A DNA stretch of 64,000 nucleotides from Dirofilaria immitis. Taxonomy: Eukaryota > Nematoda > Chromadorea > Rhabditida > Onchocercidae. The notes beneath the pieces were generated by a model, which saw only the letters and a program-made list of their open reading frames with translations, had not been told where the DNA came from and searched no databases. The stretch is taken from assembly GCA_024305405.1 (NCBI GenBank), contig JAKNDB010000068.1, positions 8,975,501 to 9,039,500 of the forward strand, given 5' to 3'. This document shows, piece by piece, positions 1-12,700 of the stretch; within the stretch, counting starts at the first letter, position 1, and each line of letters starts with the position of its first letter. A program made the translations under genes and the position numbers.

Positions 1-80
1 TATTCTGGAATGTGTCCTGTTTCAGTTTGCATAGCGTTGTAAATATATAAAATCGTAAAACTTGAAATTTCAGTGAGATT

Positions 81-242
81 ATGAGTTTTGATGCGAAATA
101 CCTTCAAAAGTCAATTGACAACTTGTTCGATATGTATTATTTAGCTAAGAAAACAATCGACGAAGTTACGAGATATCATTTGAAAGTATCTAATAGTATT
201 ACTGATGCTATTCTCGGTAGAAATGGAAAAATCGGAGATTAA
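81..242 (+). CDS. Small unidentified ORF (53 aa) or last exon of an upstream gene
   Basis: An ATG at 81 opens a 53-residue frame ending in TAA at 240-242; the protein begins MSFDAKYLQKSIDNLFDMYY. A TTTCAG acceptor ends 7 bases before the ATG, so this may be a trans-spliced short gene. It could also be the terminal exon of a gene whose earlier exons lie left of the window, since the frame is open back to the acceptor. The sequence looks helical and amphipathic (alternating Leu/Ile/Tyr with Lys/Asp), like small adaptor or coiled-coil subunits, but I do not recognise a family. An AATAAA-like signal occurs near 464, before the next gene on the same strand, which starts about 530 bases downstream. 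A shared polycistronic transcript with the golgin gene is possible. Confidence 0.45.
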   Translation: MSFDAKYLQKSIDNLFDMYYLAKKTIDEVTRYHLKVSNSITDAILGRNGKIGD

Positions 243-770
243 TAATCCGTCATGAATTTCATGCTTCAAATAGATGCATAATTATTTGAATTAAAATTAT
301 TTCATAATATTCATTGATGCTGTTACTCTTTCCGGACTGGGATGTTATTAATCTTTCTGGATTGGGGCGCTATTTTCATACCAATGATGTAAATATCAGA
401 ATGAAATTATCTGTTTGTTTTGTTGTCATTGTTACTATGTTGTTCAAAGTGTTTTAGATGATAATAAATAATATCTTCTTTATATGTTGAATTACAAAAG
501 TTCATTTCCTTGATGTTTTTATATTTTAGGTGAAGAAATACGTGATGAAAAATAAAATTGATTAAAAATGAAAATCAACTATTAAGTCCAATTAGAATTC
601 TAGAACAGTAGTATGTTAGATATAAATGAAGGAGGGAAAAATGGTTTGAAATGGTGTTCCGAATAAAAATTCCTCTTTTTCATGTGAGAAACTAATTGAA
701 TTATGTACTGTAGTGGTGTGTGATGTATCCTTTCTGTCATTCTATTTTAGGTGAGGAAGAGGAGTTTGAC
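243..770 (+). promoter_or_regulatory. Intergenic spacer with 3' end signal and acceptor sites before the golgin gene
   Basis: No coding sequence is evident. A candidate poly(A) signal (AATAAATAAT context) lies near 464. Two T-rich acceptors ending in TTTTAG occur, at about 525-530 and 745-750. The second is 20 bases before the golgin ATG at 771, so it is a good candidate spliced-leader acceptor, or the 3' splice site of a 5'UTR intron. Confidence 0.4.
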
Positions 771-3700
771 ATGTTCAAGGGATTAAAATCAAAATTGGAA
801 GATGAAGCGAAAAGATTACAAGCAACAGTATCACAGTACAGTGAGAATATTGCCCAACAAGTGCGATTTGGTGTGGTAAGAGTAGTTGTAAATATAGTGA
901 ATAACGGTGTATTTCGTGAAGAAAAATCTAAGTGAAGAAAAAATGATTGATAGTATTCACATATCGTTATTTTAGACCATCTTTAAGATCTATTTTGTCT
1001 GAGTGACGGAGTAAATAAAAAATTTCTAGAACTGAGACTACCAGGATAAAATCAAAAGAAAGTCTTTCTAAATAAATATTTTGATATATTTTTAAAATTT
1101 CTTTATAAAAAAGTATTTTTAGAATGACACTGGAAGCGATGCAAGTGGGCAAGCGCGACTATTGTCCAACAGTGTTACTACAAGAAATTCTTCAGTATAT
1201 TTTCCTGATCCTTTCTCATCTGGAAATGATTCCGATGCAGAACATATGGTAATAGGTCTAATTATTTTCACATAATCTGAAGAGGAATGCATTGAGTAGA
1301 AGCTTTGTAGAATGAACAAGATCCGAACTGTTCGACTACGATGCAGGAAACACGGGAGCAAGATTTGTTTAGTGAATCGCGACAGCGACACAATTCGAAT
1401 GATTCTTTTGAAAGCGAAAAGTTCGTTAATGTTCTATTGTAACACTCTGCATTGTCCATGTGGTAAAAGACCTTACTACAAACTAGGAAACCAAGTTATT
1501 TTTCTTCGCAGTTTTTCTCTTCATATTCTTCATAACTTTTTTCATCTTCATAACTTTTCTAAAGATATGTTGTGGCTTTGACAAATACATACAAACAGTT
1601 TCAGAAATACTGAAGTAATGTTAGGTGATATTGAATTTCTATAGATATATGGTTAAATCATGGGAGTGGTACATTTCAGCTCATTTAATAACTTATTTTC
1701 TATATCGGGGATATTAAATTCTGGTCCTAAATTCAGTACAATTACATCAGATTTGGAGAGTGAAAGTTTGGCTACTTCATCCCAGTTTCAAAGCGCTTCA
1801 AAAGAACAGGTTTTTGAAATCTTTTCTTTGTTTCTTTGTTGTTCGCGTTTTATTTTATTTTTTTCATTTTAAAAAACTTGCGAAGCAAATAAGAATTTCA
1901 AATCTTTTTATGAGTACAATTTAAGGATATCAGAAATTCATAGATTATTGATTAGAGCTGATTGAAGTCGGAGTAACTTGCCGTAGAGTCCCATGAAATA
2001 AAAAATGAATTAGATTTGTTATGAACCGTTTATAAATTGGAATTGTTGTGAATTGAAATTATGAAAATAGTTTTCATTTTCATTCTATCTGATCACAAAC
2101 AAAAGGGATATTATAATTGGTTTTAGATTTCGACTGTTCTACATAAATTGCAAGGTCGTGCGTTAAATTATAAGAATAGATACCGAAGAATTATACACAT
2201 GTACAATGAATTAGTGCGGGAAAACGAGAAATATCGGGTGAGAGTGTTCAGTTTTGTTCTTACTAGAGCTGAAATTAAATTCATATGAAACACGGATATT
2301 TAAATGTTGCTCCCTAAAATAAAAAATGAGTAAAAATTTTGTTATTAATAGTATTTCCATGTCAAAAAACTTCTTTAGTTTGCACTGTAATGTAATGACT
2401 ACAAATAAGAGCTTCAATTTAACTATTAAAGAAAAAAACTAAAAGCATCTTCCTTATTATTTTACTTCACAAAAACATGAATTTCTTTGTTACAGTCTGT
2501 GTTAGCAACTACGCAGGATAAAGCGCTTGATAGAATTAGTAAACTGCGAGAAAAAAATCAGGAGCTAACGGAAAAAATGCAAGAAATGGAGTGTAATAGG
2601 AACAACAAGGCATGAATGTCTAACTAATACGTTAAGAAAAATTGTGAACAGGCAGAATATAGTAAATTAATTTGTTTATTTTAATGTAACTGCTGATTAT
2701 TATCAGGTATTGACCAGTTTTTAATTTCTATACTCTAGATTGTAACGTTGAATTAATAGAGCTTTGAACTCAATGAATATATTTGAAAAGAAAAGTAATG
2801 CAAAAACTATTCATAGGAAGGCAAGGAAAAAAAGCGGAGGAAAATAAAATGAAGGAGTTACAAGAGCTAATGGAAAAATGTCACTTAAGTATGGAGAAAA
2901 AGGAGGAAAGAATTCGAGAACTACTAAAAGAAAATGAAAAATTAAAAAGAAACGCTGGAATATTTCATGACGAAGTAAACTTCTTATATAAAGCTATTCA
3001 GATATTTTGCAGACACGTTTATTATTGCTTAACATGTATGGTTAAAATCTGTTCATGAATTTTCAGTTAAAGCATTTCATATCTTAGTCTCATTTTGTTT
3101 CAAAACAAGTAAACTAAATTTTATGGCTTCACTTGTTCATTCCAACATAATGAGCAAGTCGAAGAAATAGCAGGTTTTGAGACAAAACTTTCTAATGATT
3201 AGATATGTGATTTCTTTCAAGATTTTTTCTTTTTTTTTAGAAAGCTCCATTAATCAAAAAACTGTTGCCTTCATCATAACTGAAAGGTAGTGATTAGCGT
3301 CATGCTGATTACGATTTCGATGTGTTGTAGTATAAAATGGGTTATAAATATCAGTTAAAAAGAAGTTGAAAATAAATTATTTAAAATATTACAGCAAAGA
3401 ATCAGCGATTTGACAGTTCAGCAAATTAATATTGAGTGGAAGAATCGTGTCCATCGTTTAGAGAAAGAGTGGTCTAAACATCTTTCTGATTCCGAAGAAG
3501 CGTCAGTGTTATTATTTATATGGTTGACTTATATAAATCCGGCTTAAATATAGTTGCAGTAATAACTAATAATGTCTAATCTTGCAGTGGTACACTTGCT
3601 ATCGCCAAAGTTAAAGCTGAAATGCATAGAGCACTAGAAGAGAAGGATGGTGAATTACAGATAGCTCGCGCCAGATGTAAAGTTCTGGAATTAAGTGGTT

Positions 3701-6700
3701 CGTGTTTTTCCTTTGCATAATTTACTTTTGCATAATCTAAATTTAGTTTTTTTCTTTTTTTTTGTCAAACTTACCTTGCTGTTTCTATGCTCAAGTAATG
3801 GCCGTCTTTAAAGGAGTAAAAATTTTTGCATATAGATAGTTTAGCATTCTTGAATTTCTTATTTCTAAATCTTTCAAACTTGATATCTTGTCAATTTATA
3901 AAAATATAAGACATGAAATTTTCATTTTTAAATAAATGGTTAAGAAATTGAAATTGTTTCGAAGATTTTTTCATTCCTAGAATGAATATATTCTCATAAA
4001 ATCTTGTTCGCACATCGCTTCTGGTTGCGATATTTTTGAAGCACCGCTTGGCACAAATTGAGAAGATAAATTCCGCATACTTGTTAGTAAAGTCAAGTGA
4101 CTGAATCGTCAGTGTGAGCAATGGATTAAGGGAATATTTAATTAATCATTGTATTTTTAGTTCTCCTCACAAAACCCGCGCTGTTTTATATATAATTGTT
4201 ACAGGCATGGTAATTTCAAAGCAAGCATATATAATGATATCAAAGTCTCTTTTGCATAAAATTTCATACTCAAGATTTTTATATTTTTTATACGATTCTT
4301 TTGGAGTAGAAATAAAAGAAATACGTTTATTTTAGAAATTTATGGAACTGATAATATTGTTTTGAACATATTTCTATGAAATTATTTGTTGGCTAAATGT
4401 AGAAAAAAACCCAATAAGAACTTTTAAAGATGTTTTTCTTCCCAATGCTTCTACGTTTTTCTGTCCTACTTACTAGAAGAAGAAAAAAAACTATTTGTAA
4501 AAAAAATGATCAATTTTTTTCCAGGAGCAGAATTGCAAAGGCAAATTGATGAGCTAAAGGCAGCTGTGGACGCGTTAGAAAATGAAAAAGCAGATATGGT
4601 AAAAAAATTATCGGAGGCGAAACAACAAGGTGTTAAAGCAGTACAATGTGAAGAAGAAGAAAAACGGCGAGAGTTAAAGAGGGAAATGGAAAGAAAATGG
4701 ATTAAGGAAAAGGAGGAGAATGAGCGACTTTTTCAGGAAATGATTATGAAAAATGTATGTTTATTTCTTCATCTATCTGAATCTGAATATCTGATTAACT
4801 AAATATTTTGTAAAATTTTTAATAACTGGCTTGTTTCCGCATGGTTTCCAGTCGCAAGTAAATTATTTTGTCATTGCCATCACAACATGTTTGTTGTCAC
4901 TTTTAATACTAGTTATTTAAAAAATCAGAATAGAATTAGAGATATTCAATATTTTTAGGATGAGCAGTGGTCTTTAAGGTTTAAAGAACAGGAAGAACAG
5001 ATGCAGTTAGCTATCGAAGAACGAGAAATGCAAAAGTAGCAGCTGTGATTGAACACGATCGAAAGAATGAAAATTTGGGCGTTCAAGTGGAGCAGCTTAC
5101 TGCTGTTTGTTCTATATTTTGTAATAAACTTCAATATGCAAATTTCAGTGAATATTTTTACGCTGACCTCGTTAGGATGCGTCTTGTTTCCACTTTTTGA
5201 GCATTTATTATTCTTTGAGAATAGGAGATTGTATAAGCAAGCAAGACAGTATTAATTTGGATGAAGCTTATGATTGTTTGATAAGTTGTAAGTTTCCAGG
5301 AGAAGTTACATTTGAAATCAGTTTTGGACGACATGAAAGAAAAGCATCGACAACGAATGGAAGAACTGTATATTTCTATTGAAACCAATAAGGAAATACA
5401 TCAACAGGAAATTCATGAAATTAAACTGAAGGAAGGAGAAGTTAAAATTGCACTCAAGGAAGTAAATTGTCCAAGAGCAAGCTCAATTCAATTGTTCATC
5501 GAGTTTTGTTAAAAATATCTTGATGCAAATGGTATTTAATGTTTCAGGATTTGAAAGCAGCTATGAAATCAAACAAACTGCTTGAAGATGAACTAAGAGA
5601 ATTAAGGATCAGCAAGCAGAAAGCAGTGGAAGAAGTTGAAAATCGAAATGAGGAACTTATTAACGAATTAGTAATGGAACGACAAGTAACCGATCATTTA
5701 AAGGTAAAAATCGCTATTTCTTATTATCTTTATCACAGTTGAAAACTGCTAGGGATGTGCTTAGAAAATTTCAAGCATATTTGTGATGTATATGGACGGT
5801 TTTATTGTCTTCAGTATTATGATTATCATATTATTTCAAATTGATTTATACATTATGAAGGTATCAGGACAGATAAGTCTGTAACAATTTCCTGTGTGTC
5901 TAATTGATCTTTTAATGTTATCAAGAAATATTTATTGCACATTACCTTTCAGAGACAGTATGAAAATGATATAAATATAATACGCACGAAAATGTTAACG
6001 ATGAAAGAGAATTATGAAAAAAATTTAAAAGAAAACAGTACTAAAGAAGAACTGATACAAAGAAACACTGAGATGGAAGCACTGAAACAAGAACTCATCG
6101 AGTTCAACCAAAAGTGAGTTCGAACTTTTGATGTCATCATTTAAAATGAATACGCTTTCATGAATATGCTTGTTTTTCGGATTGTTTTTCGGAAAAATTA
6201 CAAAGTTTTAATTGTTGAGAATTTTAAACGGAGAGGAAAGTCATTCCGAAATTTAATTTCTTCCGAATATAGGGAAAGAATTTTGTTCTATGTTAGGCTT
6301 ACACGACATTATAAATACAATATCGTGCCTATACAAAGATTGATTTGAATGAGCAATCAAAAGAATACCAAACACGAACACAGGAAAATTCAAAAATATG
6401 AACAATATCGTAACGCTTATTGGTAGGTCGTATCTTTTCGTGGGATTTGCCGTTCTTTTTCGTAAAGCCACCGCCGCTTCTTATGCCCTTGAAGTGGCTC
6501 CCGTTACCATCGAATTGTCCTCGAAACTATTCTTCCTATCTGACCGTCGAGTTGAACTTGAGTTGTTGTCGAATAACTGATCCTGATTGATCGTCGATTC
6601 GTCGTTGTCGAATTTTTCCTCAAACTTGCGTAATTGAACTGCAACCGCTTCCATATATATTCTTCAGCTTTTCGACCTTAGACTCATTCTGTTGACGGCG

Positions 6701-9700
6701 AGTAATTGTGTGGCTTGATTGAGAACATCTTTATATCTCTTCCCTTTAGTTTGTTGATCTCATGATTTTGGCGAACTATTTACATCAATGTCTTTTTAAC
6801 ATTTTTATCTATGTACAACTATTTACATGCTTCGGCTTTCGCCGACATTAATAGCTTTTTTAGAATATGACTTAAAGCATTCTTCAAACATTGAATAAAA
6901 CTTATAATCAGAATATCGCATCATGCATAACTTGCGTTACAACAGCAACCATTTTTCGATTTATTTAATATTTCGGAACAAAAGTCTGTCTATTATCATG
7001 ATGCATAAAATTATCCTATAATATCTTATAATTGGAGACCTTGAATAAACCTGTCATTTTACATGCAAATTTTACGTTGCAAACAAGCTTATTTATGTTA
7101 CTTTCTGATCCATTTCATAAAGCTATGAATTGTGCTTTATTTCTCATTTTTGTTCTCGCTAACGTTATTTATTTAATCTTTTCTATATACTTCCTTGAAT
7201 CTGCACATTTTAATTTTGTCTTTTAGGCTATCGAGTAAAGAAGTGGAAATGAAAGAACTTTATGGAGATTTGAAACAGAAAACAGAAATCATTAAGAGTT
7301 TGGAATCAGAGAAAGAGATTCTGCATGATGAATTAGCCTCTACTCGAGAGCTCTCTAAAATCCATCAACATTTGCAGGTTCTTCGCTTTTTTGTCGTTTT
7401 AAATATTTATTTCTATCTTATAAAATTCTCTAATTTTTCAATATTGCTAGCATACAATTGCGTATTTTTAACGCTTAAGTTTTATTTTCTTTTCTTGCAT
7501 TGTCAGTACTCATAAATATGTTGAAGATGTATTTTTTCTTAACTTGCATTCAGTCTAACATTGAAAGAAAGGAATAATTTTATTAGTGCTTACATATTCG
7601 AATGCCATGATTTACTGAATTCATCAAAATTTTAATTTTACAGCAACAGTTAAAGGTAGCTCAGATAGAACGTGATGAAACTGAGAAAAGGTATTTGGAA
7701 ATGGAAGAAAGAGTTGAAAAAGCAGTACAGGAACTTGAAGGTTTGAATTTTTTCCACGTGTAATAAAATCTCTTTTGTTAGCACATTTTTGAATTCTTCA
7801 TTTTGAAGGATGGAGCAGCATGAAATATTGAATGAAATATAATTGCTGATTTGCAGTCGATCGACGAGTCCTTCGGCAAGAAAAACAGGAATTGGAAGAG
7901 AAAAAACTGAACAATCATCAGTGGATTGAAGAAATGAATAAAAATAAAGTAGAAGAGATAAAACACAAAGTGCAGCAGGTTTATCGTGATTTTTTAAACT
8001 GAGATTGAATATTATAACATATCATGGATCCGAAATGAGCATGATAGGATTAGTTTTGGATTCTTTCTTTTTATTTTATTTTTTACCGGTTCATTTTTAT
8101 TAGATGTTTATTACAAATTCCTAATCGTTTTTACTGTCCTTGTTTATTTCAGGCTCAAGAAAGAGCACAAAAGACGGAAAATAATATCAATGAGGTTGCA
8201 CAATTAATGGTTGCAAATGAACAACTGAAGAATCAGCTGGAAGATCAACAGGCACAAATTAAGAAGTTGAAGGAAGAAAAACAATCATTGGTTAAGAAAT
8301 TGGAACATTTAAAGGAAAAAGTGAATGATTTTTTTATTAAACCTAAGCATGCATGATTTGGTTATGCACTTCTGGCATAATAAATAAATGTTTTGAAAAG
8401 GAAGTTGTGATTAGTGAAAAAGTTATGAGAATGATTTCTATAAAAATATGGGCAAAAGACCTAAAATCTTTGCTCAAAAATGTTCTCTTTAATTCATTAG
8501 CTTAACAAATTGATATTTACTATTGTTGTAATTTGTAATTATTATGTAGAGACAATTTTTTGTCAAGGATGCTACGATATCGATTATCATCTAACTGCCA
8601 CAGTAATATTGGATTCAGAAAAAATTTTTCAGGCGGAATCAGAGTTGAAAGAAGAGGATATCGACATGATTTTGAATGAAAGGGTAATTTTCTGGAACAA
8701 AATATGAAAGAGATAAGTTTGAATCGAAGATGAATATTAAACAATCAGTTTGTCCTTCCTTTTCAAACATCACTTAAAATTTATAGAAAATTGTCATTTC
8801 AAAAAACTATAAAAGGAAGTCTTTATGGTATAGATATAATAATCGATTGAAGCAATGGAATATTTCTGGTTGAAATGTGCTCTTATTCATGTCTTTGAGG
8901 TGACAAGTGGATTGCTTTGGTGCATAGAGCATTGTGTTTTTTATTTGTATTTTTAGAGTTTAATTCTTAAAGACGTGCAATTGGAAGAATCATTTGTTTC
9001 TGATGCTAAAGAATTATCAATTTCAAAATTTGACAGTCTTAAAAAGAAGGATGAAATACTTGAAGAACTTCGAAATAAGCTAAGTTTGTAAGTTACTTAA
9101 ATAGATATTTTTTTTGACCAAATCGTCGAGTGTCGTTTAACAGTATAAAATATTTTATTATCTTATTTTGATGTGAAAGTATAAGAAATCAAGAAAAATG
9201 GTAATTTTTGTCTTTTTCTTAAAAATCGAAAAAATATTTAAATTGGTTTTTATACGAAATTTCAGGCTTGAAAATGAAAAGTCATCATTTTTGGCCAATA
9301 TAGAAGTACTAGAAAAAAATGCACAAGAAATTGCAAAAGAAAAAAATAATATGATGAAGGAAATGGATGATATTCGTGGTAGTCGGGATAATTTAAAGAT
9401 AAAAATAAAAGAAATGGAAATAAATGTTCGCGAAACTTCGTGCAAAAGTGAAGCAGAAGTAGAAAAACTAAAAAAGAACTAAGAGATCAGGTATTTACTT
9501 GATTTTTAAGTAAGTTGAAAATTACTAGCAAAGAAATACCGGAATTCTGAAATAATTGATGAGTCAGTTTATTAAAAGGTTTGTACTACGACATGGTTAC
9601 AATAATAAATTTTTAAGTTTTAGTCAAAAGTGTTAGTAATTTTACTCATTGTAGTGTTCAAATTAACATTATTTGCAGACTTAAAACATTGTAGAGTTTT

Positions 9701-12700
9701 ATAAGTTTTATAACTGTTGGAATTACACAGATAACTAATATTTTATTGATTATATGATATATGGATTTGTTTATTTCATCTCTTATCATTTTAGTAAGTT
9801 CGTTTGCACATAATTGTTGTTTAATGCTGGTGTCACGATGTTGAGGATCTTTCTATTAAGATTGACGAGACAATCAATCTACGGAACGCAATTGTTCTTG
9901 CTGAAAATGAAATTAAAGAAACGTCATCAAAATTAGATGAAATGCTAATAAAGAATGAAGAACTAGAAGCGATGAATGAGAAATTAAGGATTGAATTTTT
10001 TCAAAAGGCAGTTCTTTAAATGTTGTTAAAATTAATTTATTAGAAAATTTATAATTTAAGAAGATAAAAATTCAACACTTTCGGTCGTGAAATATGTATT
10101 TTATGTTGTTAATTGCTGCATTATCATAATTTTTGTATTCAGTGACTAGAAGAATGATGATAGTGGTTCTTGTTTTGCATTGTACTTGATCCCTAAAATA
10201 CTAGCCCAGTTTTAGAAGAAAACAATTGATTAACATTATTTTGCATTTTCATTTTTGATGTACTTTTATACATGGTTCCAGGAATCTGTTGTGAATGAAC
10301 TACAGAAAAGATAAAAGAACAAGAAGCGAAGGAAAATACTGACTTGGAATCATTGAAAAAAGTTTAAACGATGAGCGGAAACGACAATTGGTTCTGGAAA
10401 ATGAGCTTACTGAAACAAAAGAAAATTTAAACAAAATAATAGTTGAGCTTCAGAGGAGAAAAAACAATGAGGAATTCCTTGAAATTGAGCTTAACAAGAA
10501 AAGAAAAGAGAACAAGCAAGAGCAAGAAACAAGGTTATATTCCAAATTGTACTCCTCTGTTTTGCTTAATACCTTAAAATATCTTAATTTGAAATCAACT
10601 CTACAGGAATCCTGATAGTTATCAAAGTATCTCCTCTCTGTAATCAGTACTGAAGTACCGATTTTTTCAATCTAATTAATGGAATGCTTATGTTATGATG
10701 GTTTCGGTTTTAAACAGCAGTATGACAGTCACATTCAAAACTAATGGAATGCTTATATTGCTTCCATTTAATGTTGACATAACATTAATATTTTGGATTT
10801 AAGATCATGTTTAGGTTGTATAGTATGTTATGCTTTAAAGCTTGTTTGCGAATGATATTCTGATACTTTTTACTTTTTTGACATCTAAAAATTAATGAGC
10901 TAATTACTAGAAACACATAGTGGCTGTTTGAAAAATCATATTGAGTGTTCATTATTATGTAAATGCAATTTGACAAAGAATAATCATGAGCTATATTTTA
11001 AATTTTAACTCATTACGATTCAGATATCAGGACACTTAAAAGTTTTTATGCTAACGATTATATTTAGGAAGAACTTGTCTTTGTTAATATAATCTAATTC
11101 TATTCCTTTTATCTTTAATTGACATGCTCTTGAAATGTATCGAGGAATAATTGATCTTTCAGAAATCAGTACGCATTAGCATTGAAAAATGCGAATGAAA
11201 ACTTGGAAAAAGTGCAAAAGCAACTGGATGATTTGGATCTTGTGAGAATTGAGAAAGATCATTTTATTGCTGAGCTTTCTTTGACTAAAGACGACTACCA
11301 GAGAATCATACAACAACTCGAGCAGGTTACTAATAGCTTCTTTGTTGATTTTTTTCCTCATTTTTCGATTTTTTATTTTTATTTGTCATTTACCTCTTGT
11401 TTCTTAAACATAATAATTACATAAGATGGAAAAACTGTATTTCTCTTGTGTTTTTATCCAGGTTCAGGGTCGTTAGTTTATTTTATTCGAAAAGATTTGT
11501 TGAAAGACAACATCTTCGCAGTCTAACTTAATCTGATAGTTTGATCGAAATTGCAGGAAAATCAGCAAGGAACAGAAGAAATAAAAAAGAAAGCGGAGCA
11601 AAAATATTGAGAATTAAAAACAATGTGAAACAAATGAAAAAGCTGCGCAAACAGAACTTCTTTTGCAGGTTTGTTATTGAATTAAAAGTATCGTGTCAGG
11701 CGCTTTATGGGACTTTCAAAGGTATTCCAGAAGAATACAGGATTAAACAATATTATTGTTATGGGTTCATTGCTGTAATATAGATTTCTACTGATTGAAG
11801 CCAAATACACACACTTCTTGAATTTATTTGATGTGTACCATTTCAGGGTCATTAAGTTATTGTTGTATTGATATTCTCGGGTTTTTATGATCCCTTTTGT
11901 TCCAGATTGATGAAATACGATCACAAATAGCTGAAAGAGATTTACAAATTGAAAAGCAGAAGTTGAATATCAGTTCCTTGGAACGAATACTTTTTGATGA
12001 AAGCAAAATAAAAAAATCATAGATGAATTGCAAGCAACTATCCAAATGTTATCCAGTGAAAAAGATAAGAAATTGGATGTCAGATTTTTGTCTTTTCTTA
12101 TCTTATGCAGTCCTATTGATTTTAATAAAAAGTTTAGATACATTTATACCGTAAATTCGATTGTCATAAAAATGAGGAAATTCTACGTTAGTCTTTTTTA
12201 GGAGCGAAATCCTAAAACGGTTTGTTAAATTCGTTCTCATAAATTATCTCAAAATTGTTAATTAAAAATTTACATTGTTCTACTTCTAAGATGGATAAAT
12301 GTAGAATGAAATGTCAGTTGCATTGTCGCGTTCTGTAAATAATTTCAGAAGTGCTCTGAAATGGAAATCCAACTAAATTCGATGCATGCAACTATAAAGG
12401 AAGCAACGAAGCAATTAGAATCACAAAGTCAACAAATCATTTCATTGCAAGGTGAACTGGAAAATCTAAATGCTGAAAATATGCGTTTGAGAGGTAATTA
12501 TTGTTCATACAACGCTTAGCTGGGAATCTGATGAAATAAGGGAAACGGAAAGACCAATTACCTTTTGTCTGCTAAAAGTATTCGATTTATCCCAACATCA
12601 GATTTTTAGAAAAAATTATCTTCAGGAAGCGCTCAAACTGTTGAGCAGTTGGAAGAAGAACGAAAAATTCTGTTAAATGAGAAGGAAAATTTTGGAAGAG

